Source: Warburgia ugandensis
Lineage: Eukaryota > Streptophyta > Magnoliopsida > Canellales > Canellaceae
Assembly (NCBI GenBank): GCA_035236585.1
Contig: CP141132.1
Coordinates: forward strand, 25,255,445 to 25,319,444
Direction: 5' to 3'
DNA: 64,000 nt
In this document: piece after piece, positions 23,433 to 37,300 of the stretch
Layout: each line of letters begins with the position of its first letter
Position numbering within the stretch: position 1 is the stretch's first letter
Made by a program: the position numbers and the translations under genes
Notes under the pieces: generated by a model
Seen by the model: only the letters and a program-made list of their open reading frames with translations
Told to the model about the DNA's origin: nothing
Databases searched by the model: none

Positions 23433-25965
23433 TATAATGACTCCATTTTTGTAACATTGAAATCCCAAGTTAGAAATGAAAAGTTCACTTTTTGGAGATA
23501 AGGGTATTTTGGTCATTTCACTATTCACCCTGACTGGACCCAGAAATTTGGTCTTGAGAGTAGTACCCTTAGGTGCATCTTAGAAAAAGGAATCCAACAA
23601 GACCAAAATCACTCAAAACGGAGTTAAAATGAGCAAGTTATGGCCCTTTGAAGTTCAAGGGCAAAAGTGTAATTTATACTAAAAACGGATTTAGCTTGAG
23701 AAACACAAGGACCCGTTTTGATACAGGCACCCCTCTTCTTCAACCTCCTAGAGGGTTCTAGAACGGCGGTGTGCAGGGGAGAAATCGACGCCATTCTGGA
23801 GGTTTCTCTACCTCCATTCTATGGTGGTAAGAACCCCCTCCAGAAGCCTCTTCGAGCTCGATAAATAGAGCTCTTGGGTGCCTCCAATAGAAGCCCAAAA
23901 GGTTAGAAAAAACCCATTATGGAGAGGCAGACAAGAGGAGAAAATGTGGAGAAAAACTCGGCCACGAACCAGGTATGCCGAAAACCCCTCCAAACCCATC
24001 TCCCCCTTAGACTTAGGGTGGGTTTCCCCAAGTTTCTGCATGAAAAACCATGCAAAATGGGCCTCTACGGAGCCACAAAGGACTCAGGGACGGTGCCTGG
24101 GGCGCATTGGTTTGACAGGATCGAACCAAGGCATCCCGAGGATGCCCCGGTCCCCACAGGATGAAACGCGTCGACCGCGTTAGAGAGAAACTAGCGGGCA
24201 CATCTGTGGACGCGCCAGCAAACGAAAAAGTCGGGCGAAAGCCCGGTGCGTCTGTAGACGCGCCCGTTGGGGCGCACACCACTGATGCGGGACGTGTTAG
24301 CATCTTGGGCTTCGACCTCGTATGCCCTTCTATGTACACTTGATATTAAATTGCCCATAACTTGAGTTCTAGGGCTCCGATTGAGGCACTGCGAAAGGTG
24401 TGGTGTCTATACCGACGACGCGGATACACCCAGAACATAAAATACCTCATCAAGGCCCTATCTAAAGTGGGCATGACCCTTAAAATATGATAGTGGCGTG
24501 GGGCCACTAAACCTTTGTAAACCTAACGATACCAAGGCCCAGTTAGGACCTTAGGAGACCCATAGGCATGGGAATGAACCCTTAATACCTAAGTAGTGAG
24601 ATCAACCATTCTAAAACCTATAGAAATAGGCCGAGCTAACCTTGTTCCCCTAAACTATGAGCAGGAGCATACGAGGACAAGGGGGCTAGCGTGACCAAAC
24701 CAGGTAGGTGCTCTATCGCTACTAGACTTTTAAAAAGAGCCCATGATTATTTTGAGAATGCATGTTTTAAGTATAAATTATATGACTTGTTTAGCATGAC
24801 ATAATTTTATAAATGAATTCAGCATGCATATGATAAATACATTATGCATAGACATGTTTTGCAAACAATTCCATAAATTGCATGATTTGTGGTTATTGAG
24901 TTTTGAAAAATTGCATGTCCTTGAGGGTTACTAAAAGACGCTGGAGTGCCTAAAAGATGCAGGGTAGGCAGTTGTGAGGGCCAGGCAGTTGTGAGGGACC
25001 CAAAGAGGATAGGTTTTGAGAAAGAGGTTTTTGCTTGATTGATTATATATGATTTGGGCTAGTAAGCTCGTGGGCGCTATGCTGAGAGGTCTGGGGTGGC
25101 CTCCCAGCCTCTACCACTATTAGGTGGAAAGGGTACCACGCCAAAAAAGGCATGTCCCTACGTCGACTGCATGTGGTACAGGGGGCTATCATTGGTGTTA
25201 CGGCACTGGGTTGATGTGTCATATACCCCGTGGAGACTATGACCGAGTGTCCCCAGGTACTCGGGGACCACACGACGAGGAGGTCGTGGGCATAGTGGGC
25301 CCTATGTTTTGAGGATTTACTTGCATTGCATATGGCATGACATGAGGTTGGTCGACCATACCATATATCCATGAGTTGGTTTCAGTTGAGCATCTTATGC
25401 ATATCATTATGTTTATGATATATATGATACTTTTGACTTGGATTATACGATTCTTTAAGTCGTCAGCATTCCAATTCAACAATGGTTTTTAATATCGATA
25501 TGGAACATGAGTGTTCAAACATGCACATATTTTAAAGAGCATATGATTTTAAACATAGCATGCATTGTAAAACTAGTAGTGATGGACTCCTACTGAGTAT
25601 AGTATATACTCACCCAATCCTCAACATTTTTCAGATAAACACTTAAGGATAGGATATACGGCAATAGACCCGTGATAGAGAACGTCCAAACTAAGTGCCA
25701 GTAAGTAAACCCCTACCTTATCTTTCAATGTTACTTGATTATAGTTACTCTCTGTAACTGAGGCTGTGACTAACACTTTCTTGGGAATAGTGTTGATTTA
25801 AAACTATGCCATGGCTATATAATTTGAAAATGTGTTTTGACACTCGGGGTTTTATACGAAAGATTGCTTTCCAAAACAAAATGATTTTCATGCATTTCAT
25901 ATTTATAAAACAAGAGATCTCGCCTTTTTATCAAACTTGCATCATCAAAAACCCGGGTCGTCACA
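23433..25965 (+). mobile_element. Solo LTR A, gypsy (Tekay/Del-like)
   Basis: A 2533-bp unit flanked by the perfect 5-bp duplication TACAC (23428-23432 and 25966-25970). It starts TATAATGACTCC (TG decayed to TA) and ends ACCCGGGTCGTCACA. It is homologous throughout to B and, in reverse, to C. It contains no PBS, no PPT and no protein domain, so it is interpreted as a solo LTR. Sense is taken as plus from a TATA-like box near 23860. A CpG-rich stretch lies at about 24060-24310. ORFs of 60-109 codons inside are not conserved in frame between A, B and C. Confidence 0.8.
23860..23868 (+). promoter_or_regulatory. TATA-like box of LTR A
   Basis: GATAAATAG, 427 bases from the LTR start, at the same place as CTATAAATAG in LTR B. 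It is probably the ancestral retrotransposon promoter, weakened by mutation. Confidence 0.45.
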
Positions 25966-26459
25966 TACACAATTGGAGCCAGATCAATTAAGGCTTAACC
26001 TAATCAATGAGTTTGCCTTAACCATCAAGATTTCTCAATTTCTCCTCCATTTCTTTTCAAATTTTCAAATAACTTTCAGATTTCACTCTTAGGACATCCC
26101 TTGGCTTAATTAAAGTCTTTGAACTTAAGTCTAAAATCTAGAAAGTGATCTAAACCATTCAATTCCATAAATCCTTATCTAGACAGATCTTTACAATTAT
26201 TGAGAATTTGCCTAATTGACGACAAGCAGTCTATGGAAGTGAAATTTTCTTGTTACTTTAGTTAAATTTCTATATATTTGGATTAGACCTCTATAATTTC
26301 ATTGATTAAGCACATCTAAAGTCTAATTACACTTTTTGTCGTTTAATTTTAAATTTTGAATCATTAAATTTTAATTTCTTGATGCGAGTCCCTATGGGAT
26401 TGACCCGTTCTTGCATATGCTATACTAAAATAGCCCATGCATTTGTGAAAAACTCAACA

Positions 26460-26879
26460 GGGAGTAACCTTGATATGTACAATGCATTTGATACATTGGC
26501 CGATAAGATGGAGGAGCTATGCCACCCAATACATTTATAGATCACAACAGTTATTATTATGCTAGGACCAACTATCTTGGATGGTCTAGGCTTCCTAAAC
26601 AACCTTGGTCTTAGAATTATCAAGAAGAACAATCATGGTTCTACCATGCTCAATCCTTTCCTAGTACACCAATGCCACAACATTATGTGCCCTACGAGCC
26701 GTTTCTTCCCCACTAGAGGGAACAATCATTAGAAGAAACCCTTCATTTGTATATGCAAAATACACTCAAATTCCAAGAAGTAACTAAACAATTTAATGCA
26801 CATATCCAATTTCAAAAGGATCAAATAACTATTGGTTTCATAGAAAGGGGTGATAAAACAAAACAAATTGAGGATAATG
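26460..26879 (+). pseudogene. gag remnant of Athila-like element 2, part 1
   Basis: A stretch without stops at about 26729-26879 reads 'LEETLHLYMQNTLKFQEVTK' and continues with a Gln-rich helix. This resembles the region of Athila gag around 'SSLEDTLQAFM...FQ..TEA.F.NQ.ASI..LE'. Upstream (26470-26720) there are Tyr/Trp/Pro-rich frames with stops, as expected for the preceding gag part. It is interrupted by LTR B at 26880 and continues at 29549. Confidence 0.5.
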
Positions 26880-29548
26880 TGTAATGACTCCAATTTTGTA
26901 ATATTAAAATCCCAAGTTAGCAATGAAAAGTTCAGTTTTTGAAGATAAGGGCATTTTGGTCATTTCACTATTCACCTTCATTGAACCCAGAAATTTGGTC
27001 TTGAAAATGATACCATTAGGTGCGTCTCGAAAAAAGGAATCCAACAAGACCAAAATCACCCAAAACGGAGTTAAAATGAGCAAGTTATGGCCCTTTGAAG
27101 TTTAGGGGCAAAAATGTAATTTTTACAAAAAACGGATTTACCCTGCAAAACACAGGGGACCATTTTGATACGGGCACCCTTCATCTTCAACCTCCCAGAG
27201 GGTTCTAGAATGGCGGTGATTGGAGGAGAAATCACTGCCATTCTGGAGGTTTCTCCACCGCTATTCAAAGGCGGTGAGAGCGCCCTCCAGAACCCTCTTA
27301 TAGCTCTATAAATAGAGCTCTTGGGCGCCTCTAATGGCAGCCCAAAAGCTTGAAGAAAACCCGTTTTGGAGGAGTAATCTAGAGGGGAAATGAGGAGAAA
27401 AACCCAGCAACGAGCTAGGTATGCCCAAGATCCCTCAAAATCCATCTTCACAATAGTTCTAAGATCAATTTCCCTAGGTTTTTGCATGAAAAACCATGCA
27501 AAATGGAGCCCTGGAGAGCCACCAAGGATGCAGGGTCGTTCCCTGAGCCGAACTGGTTCTACAGGGTCAAACTAGGGTGTCCTGAGGATGCCCCAATCCC
27601 GTAGACGTCGAAAACGTTCCAGTCGGAACATAACGCATCGATCGCGTTTGAGAAAACCAGAGAAAACCAATGGGCGCGTTCGGGGACGCACCTGCAAAAA
27701 GGAAAAATGGGAACAAAACCAAGCGCATCTGTAGATGTGCCCACTGAGGCACATGTCGCAGATGCGTAGCGTACTAGCGATACGGGGTTTTTCGCTCCTT
27801 AAGAAAAGGCAGGCGCATGCCGCTAACGCGTAGCCCTAGCATTCCGCCTTTTCACTCTTAAGGCTCTTATGTACGTGTGACACTAAAACGCTTATAACTT
27901 GAGATATGGAGCTCTGATTGAGGCACCGTAAAAGGTGTTGTATCCATATCAATGATACGGACACATCCAAGCTATAAAATCCCTGATCAAGGCCAATCAA
28001 AGGTAGGAATGACCCTTAGAATAGGATGGTGGCGCATGGCTGCTAGACCTTTGGAAAACTGAGGATACCAAGGCCCAATTAGGACCTTAGGACACCCATA
28101 GGCATAGGGATGGACCCCTAATGCCTAAGTAATAAGACCAACTACTCTAAAACCCGTAAAAGATAGGTCAAACTAACCCTGATCCCCCAAATCATGTTTA
28201 GGAGTGTACGAGAACAGAGGGGTTAGCGCAACCTAGCCAGGTAGGTGCTCTATCGCTACTAGATTCTTTTAAAAGGACTATTATTGTTTTGAGAATACAT
28301 GTTTTAAGTATAGGACTTGTTTAACATGACTTAATTCATCATGCATGTGATAAATGCTTTATGCATAGACGTGTTTTGTAAATAATTGCATATACATTAT
28401 GCATAGATATGTTTTGCAAACTATTACATACATTGCATGATTTGTGAGCATTAAGTTCTGGAAAAAGTTGCATGTCCTTGAGGGTTACCAAAAGAAGCTG
28501 GAGTGCCGAGGGCTAGGCAGTTGTGAGGGACCCAAAGAGGACAGGTTTTGAAAAAGAAGTTTTTCGCTTGTTTGATCTTATGTGATTTGGGCTAGTAAGC
28601 TCGTGGGTGCTATGCCGAGGGGTCTGGGTTAGCCACCCAGCCTCTACCACTACTAGGTGGAATGGGTACCATGCCCAATAAAAGGACATGTCCGTACGTC
28701 GACTACATGTGGTACAGGGGGCTACCACTGGTGTCACGGCATTGGGTCGATGTGTCATATGCCCCGTGGAGGCTATAACGCTGTGTCCTCAAGTACCCGG
28801 GGACCACACAATGGCGAGGTCATGGGCATAGTTGGACCCTATGGTTTATGGACTTATTTGCATTGCATATGGCATGATATGAGGTTGGTCGACCATACCA
28901 TACTAGATATCCATGAGTTGGATTCAATGAAGCATCTTATGCATATCATAATGTTATGATACATATGTATATGATAGTTTCGATTTTGGATTATGTGATC
29001 ATTTAAGTCGTTAGTATTTCAGTTTGACAATGGATTTCGATATCGATATTGAACTTGAGTATTTAGACATGCACATGTTTTGAAAGAGCATATGATTTTA
29101 AAACATCTCATGCATTGTAAAACTAGTAGTGATAGACTCCTACTGAGTATAATATATACTCACCATATCCTTAACACTTTTCAGGATAATTCCATCCACG
29201 AGTAGAGGACATCTATATTAGTGCTACGAGCAAGTGAATAAACAAAGGAGACAACTATACATGTGAGTAAACTCTCTACCCTTTGGACATGTATTTGTAT
29301 TTATTTACAGTTGGGCTGTGTGCTGTGTCTGGATAGACCTGGGGAAAAACATTTATGATTTCTGAAGTTCTTCAAAAACCACTTTGGTTGTTGTGAAGGC
29401 AAATGACACTATGGGTTTTCAAAAATGAGTTTAAAAATAAAGGTTTTCCGCTGCATTGCATGGTTTTTATAAAATGGTTTTCAAATATCCCGCCTTAGGA
29501 AATTAGATATTGCATTTAAAAATGCATGACAAAACCCGGGTCGTTACA
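26880..29548 (+). mobile_element. Solo LTR B, gypsy (Tekay/Del-like)
   Basis: A 2669-bp unit with TG...CA ends (TGTAATGACTCC...CGGGTCGTTACA) and a perfect 5-bp target duplication TAATG at 26875-26879 and 29549-29553. Highly similar to LTR A over its length, with a local duplication near 28360-28440 (ATTATGCATAGAYRTGTTTTG twice) that A lacks. No internal retrotransposon domain. It is inserted in a gag remnant. Confidence 0.88.
27306..27315 (+). promoter_or_regulatory. TATA-like box of LTR B
   Basis: CTATAAATAG set in a near-palindrome (AGCTCTATAAATAGAGCT), 426 bases from the LTR start. It is likely to be the Pol II promoter of the element. Confidence 0.55.
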
Positions 29549-30139
29549 TAATGAGAAGTCCAACAATAACTATACATCCCTTTAGTAATTATCCACCCAA
29601 GATATATCCCACTTATTTTAAGTTTGATTCTGATATAAACACCTCCATGGTTGATGAGATTTCCTTAATGGATAGTAAATCATGGACACTTCTCAATGGA
29701 CACCCAAGTAGTACCCCTTACATCTCATGGGATTCCATTTGAATCATTCAATGCTTAAGAAGCACCCAATTTGGACCAACAATTTTTATTTAACCAATCA
29801 CAACATAGCAATGTAGGTTCATCTAAAACCTTTCCAATTAAGGTCAAATAGGAAGGAGAGCCTGTTGATGTTATGGCCAAAAATTGACCAATTCTAGGGT
29901 TCACATTAGAAGATACCATGGTATGAAACCCCACTGGTTCTCTGTCACCAAGAGAATAAGAATATGTTGTAGGGAAACATAGAACCAGCCTACCCCCCCA
30001 ACTATAAGAAAATGTAAGGGAGGAGGAGGAATATTATGTACTTTTTAAAATTGGCCTCATTTATCCTTAGTTTGGAAATAATGGGAACCATTCATCTTGA
30101 TTTGGTCCCATGAAACTTTCTTTCATGATGCTGTTTTAT
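29549..30139 (+). pseudogene. gag remnant of Athila-like element 2, part 2
   Basis: Continuation after LTR B. Removing one TAATG copy restores the reading frame across the insertion for about a dozen codons before a TAG. An open stretch at 29551-29742 (63 codons) is in another frame and matches no family I know. No protease, RT or integrase follows before the 3' noncoding region, so this element either lost pol or never had it. Confidence 0.4.
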
Positions 30140-32085
30140 GTTCTAATCTTATCACCATCATACATTTCTAGGTGGAAAATGTACATTGAGTGGTGCAAAA
30201 TTCTTAAGTGGAGTGAGAAATTCCTCCATTTAATTACTAGAGTTAGGATTGTGATAGATTAGATTATCTAGTTAGGTTTAGGACTAGGGTAGAATGGATC
30301 ACTTAGTTAGTTTAGTTTTAAGATCATATTAGTTTTTCATTTGCATCAGCATTCATTGATTATTAATGTTGCATTCAACACACCACATCAACAGATCAAT
30401 GTACTATCGTGAGAGTCCAGGCATTATTTTCCCCACCTTTTCCTTTCAAGTTTATTATTTTCATTTGGTCATGGTATATAGTTCTAAACAATGAGGATTA
30501 TGTTTAATTTAAATCTGAGGGTAGGGTATTTCAAATTTTGATGTGTTCAATTAGGTTTTTAGAGTCATTTTTGTAAACTTTTAAAAAAATTTGAAAATTT
30601 TATGATAAGTTCCTTTAATACAATGAGAATTTAGAATTTTTGAATATTCAGTTATCTTGTGAACTTTAGCTTATTAATGAAATTTAAACTCAAAATAATT
30701 ATTTTATAAAATAGGTGTATGCATAAAATTTAAGTTGAAGAGTAAATATAAGTTAGAGATCCTAAAGAAGATAAGTGAAGACTTATAACCTATGTAAGCT
30801 TTAGAAACTGCCTTCTTTTTGAGGTTATATATAAATTGAAAATTTTTCTTTAGCAGACATTAATTTCCTAGTTGATCTCATTATTCTTTATCTTGGTCTA
30901 CTATTGAGAAATAACATTTGAACTATACCACATATCTCTTAAGTTTATGATTATCTTTAAGTCATATGAGCTTGATGAAATGATAGAGGCTATCCTTGGT
31001 AAACCAAGAGGCTTTAGCCTTTCTAATGTTATTTTCCAATAGTTAACTCCTTGAGGCTTTATAATAAGCCTTTTCTTTGGGAAGACCATTACCCTCATTT
31101 AAACCTACAATATATCCATTACCTAGTTGTTTTGGAAATATGTAGAGATGGTTGAAGATTATCTTGAGAAATAGTATGGACAATACAATTCAAAAGATGA
31201 ACATAAAAAAGTTTACAAAGAAGAAAAGTTCAAAAAAAGGCTTTGTGTAAAGTTAAGATAAAAATGAAAAATAGGATAGCCAAAAGAATGTTCACTCTTG
31301 TGAGGAAAAATGAAAAGTTGTGAATACAATAATAGAAGACCTTTACACTGATAGAAGACCGTTACATATCTTATAGACAATCTTTGTTTACTCGTATGCC
31401 CATTCTTTTGATAACCGTATCCTAAGCCCATATTTTTCCCTAGTAGAAGTCCTAACATGATCTTAAGAGTAGTATGAATTAGATATGGCTATGAACAAAT
31501 GGGGAAATGGGTAGAGTATAACATTCTTAGAAGTTGATATCTTTTTATGAGATCATTATCATTCTTTTGTATGAAGCATATGAGATTTTTGGATTTGATG
31601 AACAACATTCTACTCACATATTAATGAGAAAGTCACCACTTCTGAGTGGCTTATTTCTGAGTGACAAGTATATCCTGTTACATTTGAAGTCGAAGCATAC
31701 TTTTGGATGGTAATTTATGTTATATTTGACTTGGAAACCAATAATTATGTATATTAGCTATAACATACACTCACATTCCGAAGTTTAATGAAATAAAGTT
31801 GTATATTTACTGAAAGCCAAATATAAGAAAAATCTCCAAGATAAATAAAGGAATTTCATAAAAGTTTTCAAAAATGTTTAAGGGTATCATTCCTGGAAAC
31901 CCTTACAAGACTACAACTTGTCCACTAGGAGTAACTTAGGTGTTTAAAGGGTTTTTGCATATGCTAAATATAGATGATAGCACTTGCCAAAGTAGTTAGG
32001 AATTTTTAAATCTTTTTTTATATATTTTGTTTTCTATTTTAGTAATTTTGCTCAAGGAATAGCAAAATCTAAATCTAGGTGTATT
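30140..32085 (+). repeat. 3' noncoding region of Athila-like element 2
   Basis: Matches the 3' noncoding region of element 1 in block order ('ACTTATAACCTATGTAAGCT' near 30780; CCACTAGGAGTAACTTAGG near 31922) and, in reverse, 40400-41640. It ends with a weak polypurine-like CTAGGTGTAT just before LTR Y. ORFs at 30901-31098 and 31213-31458 on the reverse strand are not conserved and are not called. Confidence 0.55.
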
Positions 32086-34310
32086 TGATGTATAAAAATA
32101 TTACATATATATACATCTATGGTTAATTCTACATTTTGCATGTCAAGGGTATAAAAGAGAAAAAAATTAAAAATATTGACCTTGAGAGAGTAACATTAGA
32201 GTCCAAGAAAGGTTATTGGGCCACACGCCATGAACAAGGAGATTAAAAAATTCAGAATTCCAAGGGAGTCTCCTTATCAAATTTAGAGCAATCAGAAACC
32301 CTAAGTAGACAATCAATCTTATCCACACAAAAGAAGCTATCATTATCAGAACCTAAGGTGGTCAAATTCCCATGCACTATGGTTAAAGGATGTTATAACT
32401 CAAATTACAATAGAGTGGTTAGGGTTGGCTATCAAAATGCATCTACCCTTAGAAATATTAGGGGCTTGAGATGTGATCATGAGAAGCCACATGGGAGAAA
32501 TGAGATGCTTGGGATTGGTAATAAACCAACATGATTCATAGAGTTAGAAATACAGCGAGCCATGGATGATGCATGCTTTCACAATTGGAAAGATTTCAAC
32601 ATGGAAGCAAGAGAAAGAGAGAGAGCATATGTAAAAAAAAAAAAATAGTGCTGGTTTCTTTTAGAAAGATTAAGATATTGCTTGCTTTAAGGAGTTAGAA
32701 TCTAGCTTGTAGCTAAAAAATATAGGTGAAACTTGGCTTTTGATTTGATGGAGAAAAAAATGGTGGGCTAGGAAGACAATCAAGCAAAGAAAACTTCAAA
32801 GAGATCTCAACTGTGTATCCTAAGCTAAGCATGGTCCAGGAGGATAAATAAAAGGGTAAAGAAAAGCAACAATCCTAGCCATCCACTATTGGGTTTTACA
32901 TTATCTAAGGGTTAGGATAAAAAATAAGAAAAGAGAAAAGAATGGTGAGATAAGATCTGCAAAAGAGGAAAGGAAAATATATACTTTTTGAATATGATTT
33001 TCAAGGATATTGGACGAGGGAAAAATGAGATAAGAAAAGAGAAAAAGAATAGAGAGAATGGAGGAAGATAAGCGAATTAGAGGGATGTTTCTAGGAAAAT
33101 GATTGGCTAGAGGAAAAGGATAGAAAGGAGGTGAGATTCTATCCAAATTTGATACGAAAAGCATAAGAAATTATAAACACATAAGAGGAGAGGTGGGGAC
33201 GGGGGGGGGGGGACATCCAAACCATCCTACGCTTTCCCAAATCACCACTCTAGAAATGTCCTATCTAGAGAGAGGAAGTAATATTGATGATTGGAGGAGA
33301 AGATAAAAAGAATTCTAAAGGACTATGCATATAATCCATAGAAAGACATGTGAGTTTTACTTAAAAGTTCTTGCATTATTCCTTCTTATAAACATTCTTT
33401 CCCTACTCCTTTATACAATTTTTTTTTTTTTTTTTTAAATGTCATCTCTATCTCATCTACATGCCTTAGCCATTCCATTCTATACTTTCTCTCATACCCT
33501 TCATATGCACCCTAAAATCACGCCTTATTCCTTTCTGGCCATCATCTATTTCATAATATATTATTACACTCTTTTACACACCTAATTGTCTTGCCATTTC
33601 ATTTTATTTTTCTAATTATTTCTCACTTAATTTCACTATCAATTTCAGACCCCTATATCCTCACCATATTCCATTCCTTTACATCCCATTATCTCACTAA
33701 AAGCATCTCATCCCCATTCCCTTTATATTCCCTCTCAGATTACACGCACATCTCTTTGGAATTTTCGGTGTAAATTTCTCCACTGGGTTTTGGCTGTTGG
33801 GAAACATCTTATACTCTTGTTTGACACAACAAGAATACAATGTTACTTAGAGGAAGAAAGAACAGTGATATCATGATAAGAAAGGCTTAAAGTGAATTTT
33901 ATTGAGTGACATGGCATTAATCAGCAAAATCTCTCAATTTAATAGAATTTTTTATTTTTTATTTTCTTTACTTTGTAATCATTATATTCTTATTACAACT
34001 GAATTTTTATTCAGTAATTAGAATTTTTACTCGGTAACTTAGAATAATTTTTAGATCTAAATTCTTAGTGATTTAGAATCCAAGCATGAGTAGGTAATTT
34101 TTTCTTTCTTAGGGTTAGGATGAAGTTATGATGTGATTTAATTAAAAAATTAGAATAAATTTTTTTCATCATATTACATTAAGGAATTTAGCAACTAATT
34201 CATATATTTAGTGATTTTTACACAGTATTTATCTTGTACTTCCTAAGCTAGATATAGTAAATATGTTGGATTAGTAATGTTTAGTATGAGAAAACCTTTG
34301 GGTGTCTATG

Positions 34311-37300
34311 TGTGACAACCTGGGTTTTTGAAACACATTTTATAATATATATTTTTTAAAGGCAAGGGCGTCCCCTCAGTAAAATTTTTTAGCAAAACAA
34401 AGCAGCAAAAATTCTTTTATTTTAAAACTTGTTTTGAAAACCAAGTCTCCACTTCATACATAACATAAGTACAATTTGTGTACAAAATAAAATTCCATTG
34501 AAGGAATATGATTTTATTAAACTTTTAGGATCCATCCAGTGGTTCACAGTACACAACCCATTGTATCCTTACAATACTTGATCAAATACACAATTCAAAT
34601 TACAAATTTCTAAATACAATACATGCTCTCTATACAATGTTTCAAGGGATATACCCTTATTACTTATTCTTCACTAGTTCTTTAAGTCTTGAGCTCCTAA
34701 GTCTCCTTCTCTGTATCTGAGATATTGTAAACATTTGAACATTTACAATATCTTAGCAAGCTATGCTTGGTAGGAGATAAGAATGTAAGTTATTGACAGT
34801 AAAATCTCAATATTCAACTATCCCATAATTCATTCTATCATAAACACATTCACAGACCACTATTATTTATATGAACATCTCATTTCCTTATCATTTGTGT
34901 TCACCTTTATACATACATAGTATATAAGAACAAATACGTTAAAATTGTAAAAATAATCAATAATCATTTCCATACAAAACTGATCAACTCCTTTCATTAT
35001 AGGAGATTTGTATTTCAGCCAGTTACTATACTGGGATTTTCCCTTCTTGGGAAAAATATTGGTAATATACAATTACTTGGCATTTCATCATGCCATCCCT
35101 TAAGGAATTTCACTATGCCAATTTCATATGCATCATAATGCAAAATAATCAAGGACTACTATGCTTGCAGTCTGATCCGTATAGCACGCCCGGATAACTG
35201 TTCAATAATCCACTTATACCATTCTCAATGGAAATTACAATATCCATGTCCATATGAGAGGACCATGGCTGTCACAATGGTGGCCTTCCCATAATTGCCC
35301 CACCCGACTTTTAACCTTTCTTAGGCTTGGTATTCAATATCATCAAGTTTCCAAGAGTGGGTGGCCAAACCCTCTTAACTCTCCTAGCATAGCATCCCCA
35401 GGCCTATGCTTGTTTAAAACAAAACCACAAGCCTCCAAGCTTGTATGTAAAATAATACTTATACATATCAGACTATCTGTCTGTTTATCTAGGGCTGGAA
35501 TATTTTCTACTTTCCTATTCACTTAGGGTTGTTCTTAATTCTCCACTTAACCATTTAATACTTATTTTCCTCATCATTTGGTTGGATCATATTTCAATTT
35601 GAGGTATTTACCTTAATATATTGGTATCATACATGTCAATACTTCAAAACATAAGATCATGTATTAGACATGTATCTTCATGTAAAGGCATTCTTAATAA
35701 TTCACACCTACCTCAATAAGGTATTCTTACTCCTTGAAATTTGCCATAGTCTCGATCAACATATATCTGTCAAATCATATGTATAATGTCATTTTTCTAA
35801 TCAAGGGTACATACTACATGGTCTTTTGATCATCCTTATGTAGGATGATCTGAATCTTTCTTCCTTGAATATCATATATCCATGGGTTTCATATCATCTA
35901 TACAAATACTATCTATATCATACATAACAATCTAATTTACATTGATGTTTCTTTTTCCTTATTGTTTTTGATCATACAAGATTTCATCTTGTTTGATCAT
36001 CCTTATCTCACTTATTATTTTTATTAGGGTTAAATAATTTGCTATATATTTTTTTTTTTATGTTCTTATTATTATTCAACCAGTTAGTGTCTTACTTGGT
36101 TGAAGATAAGTTATTTCTTCCTATCATTAGACAACTTCTCCTTATTTTAGGATAACTAGTACTTACCAGTTAAAGTCTGCTCAAAAAGTGGTTAATACAA
36201 CCCTCATGTAAGAAGGCGTTTAGACCTCTCTTACGTCAACGGAAGGTGAGGGAAAAGCACTTGGCTCTTGTATACCCCCTATAACCACAATGTTCAGAGT
36301 CCACTGGAGTGGTATTAGCTCAACCTTTGACAAGGTTCCTATGAGCTCTTTACCTTAAGTCCCTTCTCTAATTGATTTTAATTAATTTTCATGGATATGC
36401 ATAATGTCATCCATGAGTGTTCATTATTTTCCTACTTTGGGGCAAGGAATTGGTAAACCATTCCTTATATTGTCCTACTAACTATAGCCCTTATTAAGTC
36501 AAAATCATACATTCATCTTAGTTGTCCATGAATCTTTATATTTCATTAGTTTACATTTTTGGTGATTTATGCTCCTTATATCTTAACAACTACTTAACAA
36601 TTGAATAAAATTTGACAATAAGTAAATCATAAACTTAAAAGCATAAATCAAATATAAGTTTAACAACTATATACTAACATTCTTCCTATGAATGTAACTT
36701 AATCTAGTGAAATAAAACTAACATGATCCTAAGTTATGAAATACATAAAATTGTACTTCTATCTTAATGGAATCATGTTTAAATATCTAATTTACACTAA
36801 CATGATCCTAAGATAATCAAATCTACTAACAAATTACTCATTTAGGGCATATCATACTAAAATTTAAAGATTACACTATCATGCTTTCTAACTTAGAACA
36901 TAAATCACATTTACACCTTTATGTCTAATAAAAGACAATTAAAACTTAGAACATAAATCATATTTACACTTCTATATCCAATAAAAGACAATTAAAGTAA
37001 TTATATTAAGATTATTTTAAGTCTTTAAATATGATCCAACCATTAGATCTTACGTGTTTTCCTTTAGATCAAGGGTTTTAATTACCTTTAAGGCTTCCAA
37101 TCCATTACGATTCAAAAATCATATCCACTTGATTTTGTCACATTTCATCCATGATCTAACTTGATTTCATCATAATATCATCCATTTAATTCATCCCAAG
37201 GATCTGATCATACTTGATCTCATTGATCAAGTGGGTCCCTTTGTATTTTTTTTATTTTATTTTAGGGTTTTTCTACCATAAAGGGCAGATCCCCTAATTT

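Larger units (their letters stand above)
22882..26459 (+). mobile_element. Short Athila-like LTR (LTR T), interrupted by LTR A
   Basis: Begins near 22882 with TGGTAAGTGTTAAGTGTTTA, similar to the TGATAAGTGT start of other LTRs here. It resumes after LTR A at 25966 and ends with 'CCCTATGGGATTGACCCG..' and CAACA at 26459. Without the insertion it is about 1 kb. It sits between the leader and the gag remnant of element 2, so it looks like a solo LTR. A clear 5-bp target duplication was not found, so the start is approximate. Confidence 0.45.

Noticed and set aside
23433..29548. A and B as the two LTRs of one intact element
   Set aside because: Different perfect target duplications at each, no PBS or PPT in the 0.9 kb between, and an interior that is Athila-like LTR and gag.
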